Below the pieces are notes generated by a model, which searched no databases, was not told where the DNA came from, and saw only the letters and a list, made by a program, of their open reading frames with translations. DNA of 64,000 bases from JBQTGK01 sp052400665 (lineage in GTDB: Bacteria > Bacteroidota > Bacteroidia > Bacteroidales > Marinifilaceae): assembly GCA_052400665.1 (NCBI GenBank), contig JBQTGK010000001.1, one strand, 5' to 3'. Within the stretch, counting starts at the first letter, position 1; each line of letters begins with the position of its first letter. This document shows, one piece after another, positions 8,986 through 17,256 of this stretch. The translations under genes were made by a program, and so were the position numbers.

Positions 8986-10509
8986 ATGATCAAGAAAATT
9001 TCGAAAGTCCTCATTGCTAACCGGGGAGAAATTGCTCTGCGAGTGATGCGTTCGTGCAGAGAATTGGGAATTTTAACCGTTGCGATCTATTCTGATGCCG
9101 ATAGAAAATCTATGCACGTTAGATATGCCAACCAAGCTCACCACATTGGACCTGCAGCTTCGTCTGAAAGCTATTTAAACATCGATAAAATTATCGAAGT
9201 AGCTAAACTTACAAAAGCTGATGCAATTCATCCTGGTTATGGATTTCTAAGCGAAAATGCTGAACTATCAAAAAGATGTCAGGAAGAAGGTATTATTTTT
9301 ATTGGTCCCACACCCGAAGTAATTTCAACTATGGGAGATAAAATAACTGCACGAAAAACCATGATAAATGGAGGTGTACCCGTAGTACCCGGAACCAAAG
9401 ATAATATGGATAATGATGAATCGGCGCTGAAAGCAATAAAAGAAATAGGTCTGCCAGTAATGATTAAAGCTACAGCAGGTGGCGGTGGAAAAGGCATGCG
9501 AATGGTAGACAAAGAAGAAGATATTCTTGAAAGTTTACGAGCCGCCAAATCTGAAGCAAAATCAGCTTTTGGTAATGATACGGTTTATGTCGAAAAATAT
9601 ATTACCTCTCCTCACCATATCGAATTTCAAATTCTGGGCGATCAACATGGTAATGTTATCCACCTATGCGAAAGAGAATGTTCAGTTCAACGAAGACACC
9701 AAAAAGTGGTAGAAGAAACCCCTTCACCATTAATGACACCCGAACTACGCGAACAAATGGGAAAACATGCTGTTGCTGCAGCAAAAGCCGTTAACTATCA
9801 AGGAGCAGGAACTATTGAGTTTTTAGTCGACAATGATCACAACTATTATTTTTTAGAGATGAATACCAGACTTCAGGTAGAACATCCAATTACAGAAAGA
9901 ACAACCGGTTACGACCTTGTAAAAGAACAAATTCTAATAGCCGAAGGACATAAACTAAAGGTAAAACAAGAAGATGTTTTTCAATTTGGTCACGCAATCG
10001 AGTGCAGAATTTATGCAGAAGATACAGATAATAACTTTATGCCTTGTCCAGGCTTAATTACACACATTACCGAACCAATGGGCTTAGGAGTTAGAACAGA
10101 TGGTTACGTGTACGAAGGGTACGAAATTCCAATTCATTACGACCCAATGATATCTAAACTAATTATTTGGGCTAGAACAAGAGACGAAGCCATTGAAAGA
10201 ATGCGCCGTGCTTTGTACGAATATAAAATTACCGGAGTTAAAACATCAATTAAATTTCTGGAAAAAATAATGGATTGTAAAGACTTTAGGAATGGGAATT
10301 ACGACACTCACTTTATTCAAAATAACGAAAAATTTTTATTGGCCGAAGACGAAGCAAAACAACAATTCGAAGATTTGGCAATTGTTGCAGCTTTCCTTGA
10401 TTATCATCATAAGATAAAAAATGCACAAATAGATCAAACAAGTCACAAACAAAACAAGTGGAAAGAGTTTGGAAAACGAAGAGGCATGTATCGAAGTAGT
10501 GAAAATTAA
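8986..10509 (+). CDS. accC: Biotin carboxylase subunit of an acyl-CoA carboxylase
   Basis: ATP-grasp biotin carboxylase, 507 residues: carboxylates the biotin of the carrier protein using bicarbonate and ATP. Seen in order are the N-terminal ANRGEIALRVMRSCRELGI, the HPGYGFLSENAE segment, the glycine-rich ATP loop KATAGGGGKGMRMV (about residues 163-176), the ERECSVQRRHQK segment, the EMNTRLQVEHPITE catalytic signature and GHAIECRIYAED. The C-terminal extension beyond about residue 450 is charged and unlike E. coli AccC. It is the first gene of a three-gene unit with a separate carrier and a PccB-type carboxyltransferase, pointing to propionyl-CoA or general acyl-CoA carboxylase rather than the AccABCD fatty-acid enzyme. 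Confidence 0.92.
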   Translation: MIKKISKVLIANRGEIALRVMRSCRELGILTVAIYSDADRKSMHVRYANQAHHIGPAASSESYLNIDKIIEVAKLTKADAIHPGYGFLSENAELSKRCQEEGIIFIGPTPEVISTMGDKITARKTMINGGVPVVPGTKDNMDNDESALKAIKEIGLPVMIKATAGGGGKGMRMVDKEEDILESLRAAKSEAKSAFGNDTVYVEKYITSPHHIEFQILGDQHGNVIHLCERECSVQRRHQKVVEETPSPLMTPELREQMGKHAVAAAKAVNYQGAGTIEFLVDNDHNYYFLEMNTRLQVEHPITERTTGYDLVKEQILIAEGHKLKVKQEDVFQFGHAIECRIYAEDTDNNFMPCPGLITHITEPMGLGVRTDGYVYEGYEIPIHYDPMISKLIIWARTRDEAIERMRRALYEYKITGVKTSIKFLEKIMDCKDFRNGNYDTHFIQNNEKFLLAEDEAKQQFEDLAIVAAFLDYHHKIKNAQIDQTSHKQNKWKEFGKRRGMYRSSEN

Positions 10510-10532
10510 ATATTAACAATAAAAAAAGCGTT

Positions 10533-11042
10533 ATGGCACTTGAAATAAAATTAGACGATAGAATTGCAAAAGTAGAGCTTCTTGCCGAAGATGAAAATTT
10601 TGTAAAGATAATGGTCGACAATAAAACATACGATTTGGATATGCAGCAGGTTGAAAAAGGTGTGTATTCTGTAATATATAAAGGACATTCCTTTAATGTT
10701 GAATTAATTGAAAACGAAACAAAAAAGAAATATAAAGTCAATACTTTTTACCACTCCTACGAGGCCGAAATTATAGATGCCGAAACTAAATATCAACAAG
10801 CCAGAAATGCAGGAAATTTAGAAACTGCAGAGAGTACAATAAGCTCTCCAATGCCAGGTAAGATTGTCAAAATACCAGTTAGTTTAGGCGATCAGGTTAA
10901 GAAAGGCGACACGGTAATAATTGTTTCTGCCATGAAAATGGAAAGTGAGTACAAAGCCATGAAAGATGGAAAAATACAAGAGATTTTCGTTAATGAAAAT
11001 GATATTATTGATGGAAATCAACCATTGATATTCATCGACTAA
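10533..11042 (+). CDS. Biotin carboxyl carrier protein (biotin/lipoyl attachment domain)
   Basis: A 169-residue carrier. The C-terminal half (about 95-169) is a biotinyl domain with SPMPGKIVKIPV and the attachment motif SAMKME, in which Lys135 would be biotinylated. The N-terminal half is a lysine- and acid-rich linker region without a recognised fold. It starts 23 bp after the carboxylase gene and moves the carboxyl group from it to the carboxyltransferase encoded next. Its small stand-alone form is typical of Bacteroidota and of decarboxylase/carboxylase complexes with dissociable carriers. Confidence 0.92.
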   Translation: MALEIKLDDRIAKVELLAEDENFVKIMVDNKTYDLDMQQVEKGVYSVIYKGHSFNVELIENETKKKYKVNTFYHSYEAEIIDAETKYQQARNAGNLETAESTISSPMPGKIVKIPVSLGDQVKKGDTVIIVSAMKMESEYKAMKDGKIQEIFVNENDIIDGNQPLIFID

Positions 11043-11143
11043 GTGAATTATAAGTTACGATTTAATAATTATGAGACATTAATTATGAATTCCTAAATGA
11101 ATCAGACTTTCATAATTTTTTCTCAGTTTATAATTGAAAAGAA

Positions 11144-12679
11144 ATGTTGACATTAGAAGATAAAATCAAAAAATTTGAAGAATTAAATAAAGCAGCACAA
11201 ACAGGTGGCGGACAAAGCAGAATAGACAAACATCATGCTGCAGGTAAAAAAACTGCTCGCGAAAGAATTAAAGACCTTTTAGATACTGAAACCTTTGTTG
11301 AAGTAGATAAAATGGTAACTCACCGTTCTACCGATTTTGGAATGGAAAAAAACAAAATAATGGGTGATGGTGTAGTTTGTGGATACGGAAAAATTGATGG
11401 TAGACTAGTATATGTATTCGCTCAGGATTTTACAGTTTTTGGTGGTTCCTTAAGTCGGGCTAATGCCGATAAAATTGTAAAAATAACAAAGCTGGCTATG
11501 AAAATGGGCGCTCCAATTATTGGACTAAACGATTCTGGTGGTGCCAGAATACAGGAAGGAGTGCAAAGCTTAGCTGGTTATGCCGATATATTTTATCAGA
11601 ATGTAAGAGGATCTGGAGTTATTCCACAAATCTCGGCAATTATGGGGCCTTGTGCGGGCGGCGCAGTTTACTCTCCTGCCCTTACCGATTTTATAATGAT
11701 GGTAAAAGATACCAGCTACATGTTTGTGACTGGCCCGGATGTTATTAAAACCGTAACTCACGAAGAGGTTACTAAAGAGGAACTGGGTGGAGCCATAACT
11801 CACAATTCGAAAAGTGGTGTAGCCCACTTTACCGCCGAAAACGACGAACAAGCAATGATGATGCTTCGGGAGTTAATTGGCTTTCTTCCTTCTAACAATA
11901 TGGAAGATCCTCCAACTAAACCTTGCACCGATAATATTCATCGTGAAGATGAAAAACTGCAATCTATTGTTCCGGCCGATCCGAATAAACCTTACGATAT
12001 AAAAGAAATAATAGAAACCGTAGTCGATGATCATAACTTTTTTGAGGTAATGCCACTATATGCTCCAAATATTACAATCGGTTTTGCCAGACTTGCAGGC
12101 AAGCCTGTGGGTATTGTTGCTAATAATCCTGCAAATATGGCTGGTGTTTTAGATATTAACAGTTCTACAAAGGCTGCTCGTTTTGTTAGATTTTGCGATG
12201 CCTTTAATATTCCATTAATAACTTTGGTTGATGTTCCTGGTTTCTTGCCTGGAACTGCTCAGGAATATGGTGGAATTATAAAACATGGAGCAAAATTACT
12301 TTATGCTTTTGCCGAAGCAACAGTCCCTAAAATTACTTTAATTACACGTAAAGCTTATGGTGGCGCTTATGATGTAATGGCTTCCAAACACATTGGTGCC
12401 GATATAAACTACTCATTCCCAACGGGAGAAATTGCTGTAATGGGAGCCGAAGGAGCCGTAAATATAATGCATAAAAATTTATCCGATTCTGAGCGTGCCG
12501 AAGCTATAGATGATTACCGGGAGAAATTTGCACATCCTTATAAAGCCGCAGAATTAGGGTATATCGATGAGGTAATTCTACCAAAAGAAAGTCGTTATAA
12601 ATTGATTCAGGCATTGGAAATGTGCTCCAATAAAAGTGAACAAAATCCACCTAAAAAACATGGAAATATTCCATTGTAA
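11144..12679 (+). CDS. Acyl-CoA carboxylase beta subunit (carboxyltransferase)
   Basis: A 511-residue carboxyltransferase of the PccB/MmdA family (two crotonase-like halves). It transfers CO2 from carboxybiotin to an acyl-CoA, most likely propionyl-CoA. Motifs include AAGKKTARERIKDLLD near the N-terminus, GLNDSGGARIQEGV and GPCAGGAVYSPA in the first half (acyl-CoA oxyanion hole), and DVPGFLPGTAQEYGGIIKHGAK and KAYGGAYDVMASK in the second half (biotin site). A 101-bp gap separates it from the carrier gene, but the common strand and terminator suggest one operon. An alternative reading is the alpha subunit of methylmalonyl-CoA decarboxylase; no membrane decarboxylase subunit is nearby, which argues against it. 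Confidence 0.9.
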   Translation: MLTLEDKIKKFEELNKAAQTGGGQSRIDKHHAAGKKTARERIKDLLDTETFVEVDKMVTHRSTDFGMEKNKIMGDGVVCGYGKIDGRLVYVFAQDFTVFGGSLSRANADKIVKITKLAMKMGAPIIGLNDSGGARIQEGVQSLAGYADIFYQNVRGSGVIPQISAIMGPCAGGAVYSPALTDFIMMVKDTSYMFVTGPDVIKTVTHEEVTKEELGGAITHNSKSGVAHFTAENDEQAMMMLRELIGFLPSNNMEDPPTKPCTDNIHREDEKLQSIVPADPNKPYDIKEIIETVVDDHNFFEVMPLYAPNITIGFARLAGKPVGIVANNPANMAGVLDINSSTKAARFVRFCDAFNIPLITLVDVPGFLPGTAQEYGGIIKHGAKLLYAFAEATVPKITLITRKAYGGAYDVMASKHIGADINYSFPTGEIAVMGAEGAVNIMHKNLSDSERAEAIDDYREKFAHPYKAAELGYIDEVILPKESRYKLIQALEMCSNKSEQNPPKKHGNIPL

Positions 12680-12695
12680 TATGTACAAATAAATC

Positions 12696-12735
12696 AATAG
12701 AAAAGCATGGCTGTAGAGTCATGCTTTTCCTATTT
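12696..12735 (+). terminator. Terminator of the carboxylase operon
   Basis: GAAAAGCATG (12700-12709) pairs perfectly with CATGCTTTTC (12720-12729) around a 10-base loop; CTATTT follows. Confidence 0.8.
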
Positions 12736-12908
12736 AAGCTCATCTTAAATAAGCCCCTGTACTATGCAAACCATTTAGATACACAATGCAAACAATTTCG
12801 ATGTCAAAAATAACTGCATACATAAATATTTAACTGATTTGTAACATATTGTTAATCCATTAATCATCTGCTATTCGTAAATTTAGTTAACATTTTAACA
12901 TTAAATCT

Positions 12909-13187
12909 ATGACTATGAATGATCAAAATGAAAAATTACGAGATGTGTGCCTTGAAGCTTTAACCTGCTTAAATAAACCTGGCAATAAAGCTTACGATGA
13001 AGTAAAAGCGAAACTCGAATATGTTATTGCCAGCTATAATAACGATAAAAACCCTGTAGGATTATACGAAATTGGTAATATGGCCCTTAGTTCTTTAAAA
13101 GAAATTAGTGCCAACAAACCCCGAAAAGTAAAAAAAGTATTATTAAAAAACCTCGAAGATTGCTTAAAAGTTGAAACTCTTGCCTAA
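12909..13187 (+). CDS. Small conserved-looking hypothetical protein
   Basis: A 92-residue soluble, helical protein with no signal peptide or membrane segment and no family that I recognise. Codon use matches its neighbours, it has its own upstream gap and a strong hairpin terminator right after the stop, which supports a real gene. The second ATG two codons in (12915) is an equally good start. It is Lys- and Asn-rich, ends in a basic stretch (KPRKVKKVLLKN), and its even spacing of hydrophobic residues suggests a helical bundle. Function unknown. Confidence 0.65.
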   Translation: MTMNDQNEKLRDVCLEALTCLNKPGNKAYDEVKAKLEYVIASYNNDKNPVGLYEIGNMALSSLKEISANKPRKVKKVLLKNLEDCLKVETLA

Positions 13188-13198
13188 ATGTTTCTCTT

Positions 13199-13236
13199 AA
13201 AAAAAGAGCTTGTTCCTAAGGAATGGGCTCTTCTTA
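13199..13236 (+). terminator. Terminator after the small hypothetical gene
   Basis: AAGAGC (13204-13209) pairs with GCTCTT (13227-13232); the intervening TTGTTCC and GGAATGG also pair with wobbles, giving a 13-bp stem with a TAA loop. Confidence 0.75.
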
Positions 13237-13434
13237 TGTCTACTAAATTTTATTTCTTTCTTTTCCGTCCCCTGCACCTCTAATTACAATATATAGCTGC
13301 AAATATTTGAGAACTTCGTATCTTTTTAGGTTAAAATAATATTTGTTACTGCATCTAATTCGGCTATATCCCCAATAAGAGCAAAACAATTTGCATCGTA
13401 TAGAAGCAGAAATTTATGATATTAAAACAGTGAT

Positions 13435-14757
13435 CTACAGTAATTCCAAACGATAAATATTTGTACTTTCATCGGTTATTTTAAATCTATTATCCATTCG
13501 ATGCCCCACAACCCAAATAATTTTCCCGCCCGAACATAAAAGCCAGGTATTTTCTTTATCCTGAATTGAAAATTTTCGGTCTATAAAAAAATCTGATATT
13601 TTTTTACTCCCTTTCATTCCTAATGGACAAAAAACATCGCCCTCCTTCCATTTTCTTAATATCAGTGGAAACTTTAATTTATCAGCATCGAAACAGGCTA
13701 TATTAGAATCTTTTGAAAACTGAAAAGAAGAAGTTCTGTCAACAAAAGTCATATTAACTTTTATAGGCACACTTATGTATTCGTCCAATTTCGACACTGA
13801 ATACTCTTTCTTGTTAATCTCTTGTTTTTCGGTTAAAATTAGAAATTCTCTATCTCTAAGCAATTGATGTGTTGCAGAATAAAACAACTTACCCGATGTT
13901 GCATAAATAGAATCTACAATATTTTTTACATCGCGATGATGAAAACCATAAGAAGACAAAATCTCATGTAAATGTGAAATTGGACCTTTAATTTTCTTCA
14001 ATTCGCAAATAGAAATTAATAAACTATTCTCTTTTTTAATCAGCAAATGCTGGTTATTCTTATCAATTAAATAATTATACATTTCCTCTACTTCGCGAAA
14101 TCGAGCCACATTTTCGCTCATCGTATTGCGGATTGCCGGATTTATTTTTTCCAAAACTGGCATTACCTGATGACGAATTTTATTACGCACAAAATCGGTT
14201 TCCTTATTGGTCGAATCTTCGCGATAAGATAAATTATTTTCACTGGCATACTGTTCCAATTCTTTTCTGGTAAAAGGCAACAATGGACGAACAATTTTTC
14301 CCAGTTTAGATTTTATACCCGATAAACCATGAATACCTGTTCCTCGAACCAAATTAATAAGCACTGTTTCGGCTACATCATCGGCATGGTGTCCTACTGC
14401 AATATATTGATAAGAATTACTTTTACAAATTTTATCGAACCACTGATAACGCAATTCTCTTGCAGCCATTTCAATTGATAACTTTTTTTCGGCAGCGTAT
14501 TCTTTTGTATAAAAGTCGATCGAAAAAAAAGGCATGCCGTAGTTTTTTGTAAGATTTTGCACAAAGTCAAAATCTCCATCCGATTCATTGCCTCGCAAAT
14601 GAAAATTACAATGTGCAACACCACAATTAATTTCCATTTTTTTTAGCAAATGCAATAAAACAACAGAATCAATTCCGCCACTTACCGCTACCAAAATTTT
14701 ATCATCCCGATAAAATAAATTTTCTTCTTCGACAAAACGGACCAATTTTCGAAACAT
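13435..14757 (-). CDS. tilS: tRNA(Ile)-lysidine synthase (TilS)
   Basis: ATP-dependent enzyme that modifies C34 of the tRNA-Ile CAU anticodon to lysidine so that it reads AUA. The 440 residues match the long (E. coli-like) form. The PP-loop SGGIDS lies at residues 26-31, followed by VGHHADDVAETVLINLVRGTG and IVRPLLPFTRKELEQYA, which are family hallmarks. The C-terminal TilS domain carries LRKWKEGDVFCPLGMKG. It lies 74 bp downstream of pabB on the same strand; the two may be co-transcribed. An essential gene in nearly all bacteria. Confidence 0.95.
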   Translation of the reverse strand: MFRKLVRFVEEENLFYRDDKILVAVSGGIDSVVLLHLLKKMEINCGVAHCNFHLRGNESDGDFDFVQNLTKNYGMPFFSIDFYTKEYAAEKKLSIEMAARELRYQWFDKICKSNSYQYIAVGHHADDVAETVLINLVRGTGIHGLSGIKSKLGKIVRPLLPFTRKELEQYASENNLSYREDSTNKETDFVRNKIRHQVMPVLEKINPAIRNTMSENVARFREVEEMYNYLIDKNNQHLLIKKENSLLISICELKKIKGPISHLHEILSSYGFHHRDVKNIVDSIYATSGKLFYSATHQLLRDREFLILTEKQEINKKEYSVSKLDEYISVPIKVNMTFVDRTSSFQFSKDSNIACFDADKLKFPLILRKWKEGDVFCPLGMKGSKKISDFFIDRKFSIQDKENTWLLCSGGKIIWVVGHRMDNRFKITDESTNIYRLELL

Positions 14758-14831
14758 GCCTTTTTAATTTTATGTAAATATATCTATAAAAATTAAAGCT
14801 TTAATATCAGCGTATTCTTATATATTACAAA

Positions 14832-16142
14832 TTATTCTTTAAGTACTTTCATAATCGCTTTTGCCTTTAACAGGCATTCTTCATATTCTTTTTCAGGATT
14901 TGATTGCATGGTTATTGCGCCACCAACCATGAATGACAAATAATTCTTTTTCGCATTATATAGAATACTTCGGATTACCACATTAAAGTCGAAATTACCT
15001 TCGGGCGAAATGTACCCAACCGCTCCAGAAAATAACCCGCGCTTGCTAGACTCATACTTTTCTATCAGTTTCATAGCCCTAACTTTAGGAGCTCCTGTCA
15101 TCGATCCCATGGGAAAACAATCACGTATCGCATCTACAAAATGAATATTCGCACGAAGCTCTGAAACCACAGTAGAAATCATCTGATGCACCTGTGGAAA
15201 TGAATATATACCACACAATTCCTCAACCTTTACACTTCCTTTTGCTGCAGTTCTCGACAAATCGTTACGGACTAAATCTACAATCATAATATTTTCTGCT
15301 CTCTCTTTCGGATCCTCATATAATTGCTCTTTTATCAGCTTATCTTCAGCAGCATCGGCACCTCTTTTTGCAGTTCCTTTTATGGGTTGAGAAACTATTT
15401 TATTTCCCTCTTTCTTAATAAAACGCTCGGGACTGGCCGATAATAAAAATTGATCCCCTAATTTGTAAAAACAAGCATAAGGAGTTGGCGAAACCTTCAT
15501 TAATTTTCGGTAAACCTGCTCTGGCTGCAAACTTGTATTATCAGCATAAAATTCCTGACAAAAATTAACTTCATAAATATCTCCTTTACGAATATGTTCT
15601 TTCAGCTTCTTTATGGATATAAGATACTCTTCTCTGCTAATTTTAAATTTAATATCATTTATCTTAACCAATTTAAGCTCAGGAATACTTAAGCTCTGAA
15701 TATTTTGAATCAAAGCTAAAATTTCATATTCATTAAACTCCTCATCATAAAAATGAACAATTAATGTATTTCTATCTAAAATAAAAACCCAGCGAGGACG
15801 AAAAAAATTCATTTCAGGAAAATTTAATCCATCGTCATTCTTTGAATCGAGGCTTTCTATTTCATTTTTTAAATCGTAAGCCAGATAACCAAACCACCAA
15901 TCTTTACTCTCTCTAACTGCTTTTTTTAAGCAGGTAAAACAATCCTTTTTAGGTTCAATAATTTCCATAGCATCAATACCAGCAAGCAGTTCGTAGGTAT
16001 TGTATTCAACTTTTGAATTTGCTTTTTGGCTCGCATCATTACTATCCAGAATACTGGCATATTCGAACTTTTTGCTCCAAAACAACAATTGTTCTTTAAA
16101 CTTCTGAGTATCGGGGATATGAAAAGTAAGCTTTTTTCGCAT
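14832..16142 (-). CDS. pabB: Aminodeoxychorismate synthase component I (PabB)
   Basis: Chorismate-binding enzyme of 436 residues, for p-aminobenzoate and folate synthesis: it makes 4-amino-4-deoxychorismate from chorismate and ammonia supplied by a PabA partner that is not encoded here. The PIKGTAKRG motif carries the lysine diagnostic of PabB as opposed to TrpE (which usually has Ala there). Other motifs: GDIYEVNFCQEF, SASPERFI, IMIVDLVRNDLSR and SMTGAPKVRAMKLI. There is no fused PabC lyase. The N-terminal 130 residues are more divergent, as usual in Bacteroidota. Confidence 0.9.
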   Translation of the reverse strand: MRKKLTFHIPDTQKFKEQLLFWSKKFEYASILDSNDASQKANSKVEYNTYELLAGIDAMEIIEPKKDCFTCLKKAVRESKDWWFGYLAYDLKNEIESLDSKNDDGLNFPEMNFFRPRWVFILDRNTLIVHFYDEEFNEYEILALIQNIQSLSIPELKLVKINDIKFKISREEYLISIKKLKEHIRKGDIYEVNFCQEFYADNTSLQPEQVYRKLMKVSPTPYACFYKLGDQFLLSASPERFIKKEGNKIVSQPIKGTAKRGADAAEDKLIKEQLYEDPKERAENIMIVDLVRNDLSRTAAKGSVKVEELCGIYSFPQVHQMISTVVSELRANIHFVDAIRDCFPMGSMTGAPKVRAMKLIEKYESSKRGLFSGAVGYISPEGNFDFNVVIRSILYNAKKNYLSFMVGGAITMQSNPEKEYEECLLKAKAIMKVLKE

Positions 16143-16223
16143 GCAGCAAATTTAAGTAAAAGATAAATAGAATTGCTTTTCGAATGCATCTTAGCATCTG
16201 TAAACCGTAAAAAACATTAACAC

Positions 16224-16257
16224 AAAAACCCTTCCTGAATAAACAAGAAGGGTTTAA
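16224..16257 (-). terminator. Terminator of the B12-controlled receptor/chelatase operon
   Basis: AAACCCTTC (16226-16234) and GAAGGGTTT (16247-16255) are perfect complements; on the minus strand the stem is followed by a T run. It lies just downstream of the chelatase stop. Confidence 0.8.
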
Positions 16258-16282
16258 ATATAAATCAGACTAATTTTAGCTA

Positions 16283-17227
16283 CTACTTAGCCTTTGCATC
16301 CTCAAGGTGCTCAAGCCAGATTTCTCTGATTTCAGAATAATCTCCTAAACCTTTCATTATACAATTAACGGTATAACCATCAGCTTCTAATCTTTCTCTC
16401 CACGATTGCTCTTCTGGATCTGAACTTTCAGTTCTACCATTCATATCGTTATTTGCATGATCACCAGCAATAGACATAAGTGGGGTAATGGTTACCGACG
16501 AAGGTTTTGGTGAAATAGCATTTACTTTGGCTAAGATACCTCCAATAGAAGTTTTACCGGCCTCGAAACCAAGCCCTTCAACTGTTCCTACGAAGAAATT
16601 TTCATTTATTTTTTGCAATTCAGCCTCTAATTTAGGATACTGTCCATCGGCTTCGTGTGGTGTTCCGTGTCCCATAAACAATACAGGGCCTGCAGCAACT
16701 TCATTTGCAAATTTTGCAGCCATTACTTTTGCTACTGCTGCAATATCTTCATCGGTTTTTAACAAAGGAACACCAATTGAAAATTCCACACCCGCATTCT
16801 CTTTTTCAATTTTTTCTGTGGCTTCAAGTAATTCATCAAATTCCTCTCCTGGAATAACATGCAAAGATTGCACTGTAAACTTTGAATAACCATCCTCGAT
16901 CATTAATTTCAATGCTTCTTCAGGAGTATTATTATCAATTACTTTTCCTGCTAAAGATTCTTCTCCATTACCTTTTCGTAATTTATTAATAATTAGATCG
17001 GAAGTAAATCCCCAACGAATTTCTTCTCCTGAAAATTTTTCTTTTGCAGCCTTATCCACATTGTCAAATGTAATTTGAGGATCAGGAAAAGAAGAACCAA
17101 AGGTAACAAGCAGTATTCCTTCTTTATCACCTAATTTTTTTTCGTCATCATTACTATCACTATCGCAAGCGGAAAATAACAAAGCGGATGCTCCAAGTAC
17201 TAAAAAAGTTTTTTTTAAGAAGTTCAT
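16283..17227 (-). CDS. cbiK: Periplasmic CbiK-like sirohydrochlorin cobaltochelatase, lipoprotein
   Basis: A 314-residue protein with a lipoprotein signal peptide (lipobox LFSAC, acylated Cys21) and then a class II chelatase domain of the CbiK type. Residues GILLVTFGSSFPDP open the first lobe; the metal-binding histidines are visible as SLHVIPGEEF (His123) and FMGHGTPH (His187, His191). CbiK inserts Co2+ into sirohydrochlorin in anaerobic B12 synthesis, but a lipid-anchored copy faces the periplasm or outer membrane, where no synthesis occurs. It follows a BtuB-like TonB receptor by 29 bp, behind a cobalamin riboswitch. A role in handling incoming corrinoid or tetrapyrrole (binding, metal exchange or cobalt capture) is inferred; the exact reaction is unknown. 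Confidence 0.85.
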   Translation of the reverse strand: MNFLKKTFLVLGASALLFSACDSDSNDDEKKLGDKEGILLVTFGSSFPDPQITFDNVDKAAKEKFSGEEIRWGFTSDLIINKLRKGNGEESLAGKVIDNNTPEEALKLMIEDGYSKFTVQSLHVIPGEEFDELLEATEKIEKENAGVEFSIGVPLLKTDEDIAAVAKVMAAKFANEVAAGPVLFMGHGTPHEADGQYPKLEAELQKINENFFVGTVEGLGFEAGKTSIGGILAKVNAISPKPSSVTITPLMSIAGDHANNDMNGRTESSDPEEQSWRERLEADGYTVNCIMKGLGDYSEIREIWLEHLEDAKAK

Positions 17228-17256
17228 AATTTTAGAATTTAAATTAATATAGATTA

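Noticed and set aside
13237..13434. Intergenic stretch before tilS
   Set aside because: No gene or structured RNA recognised.
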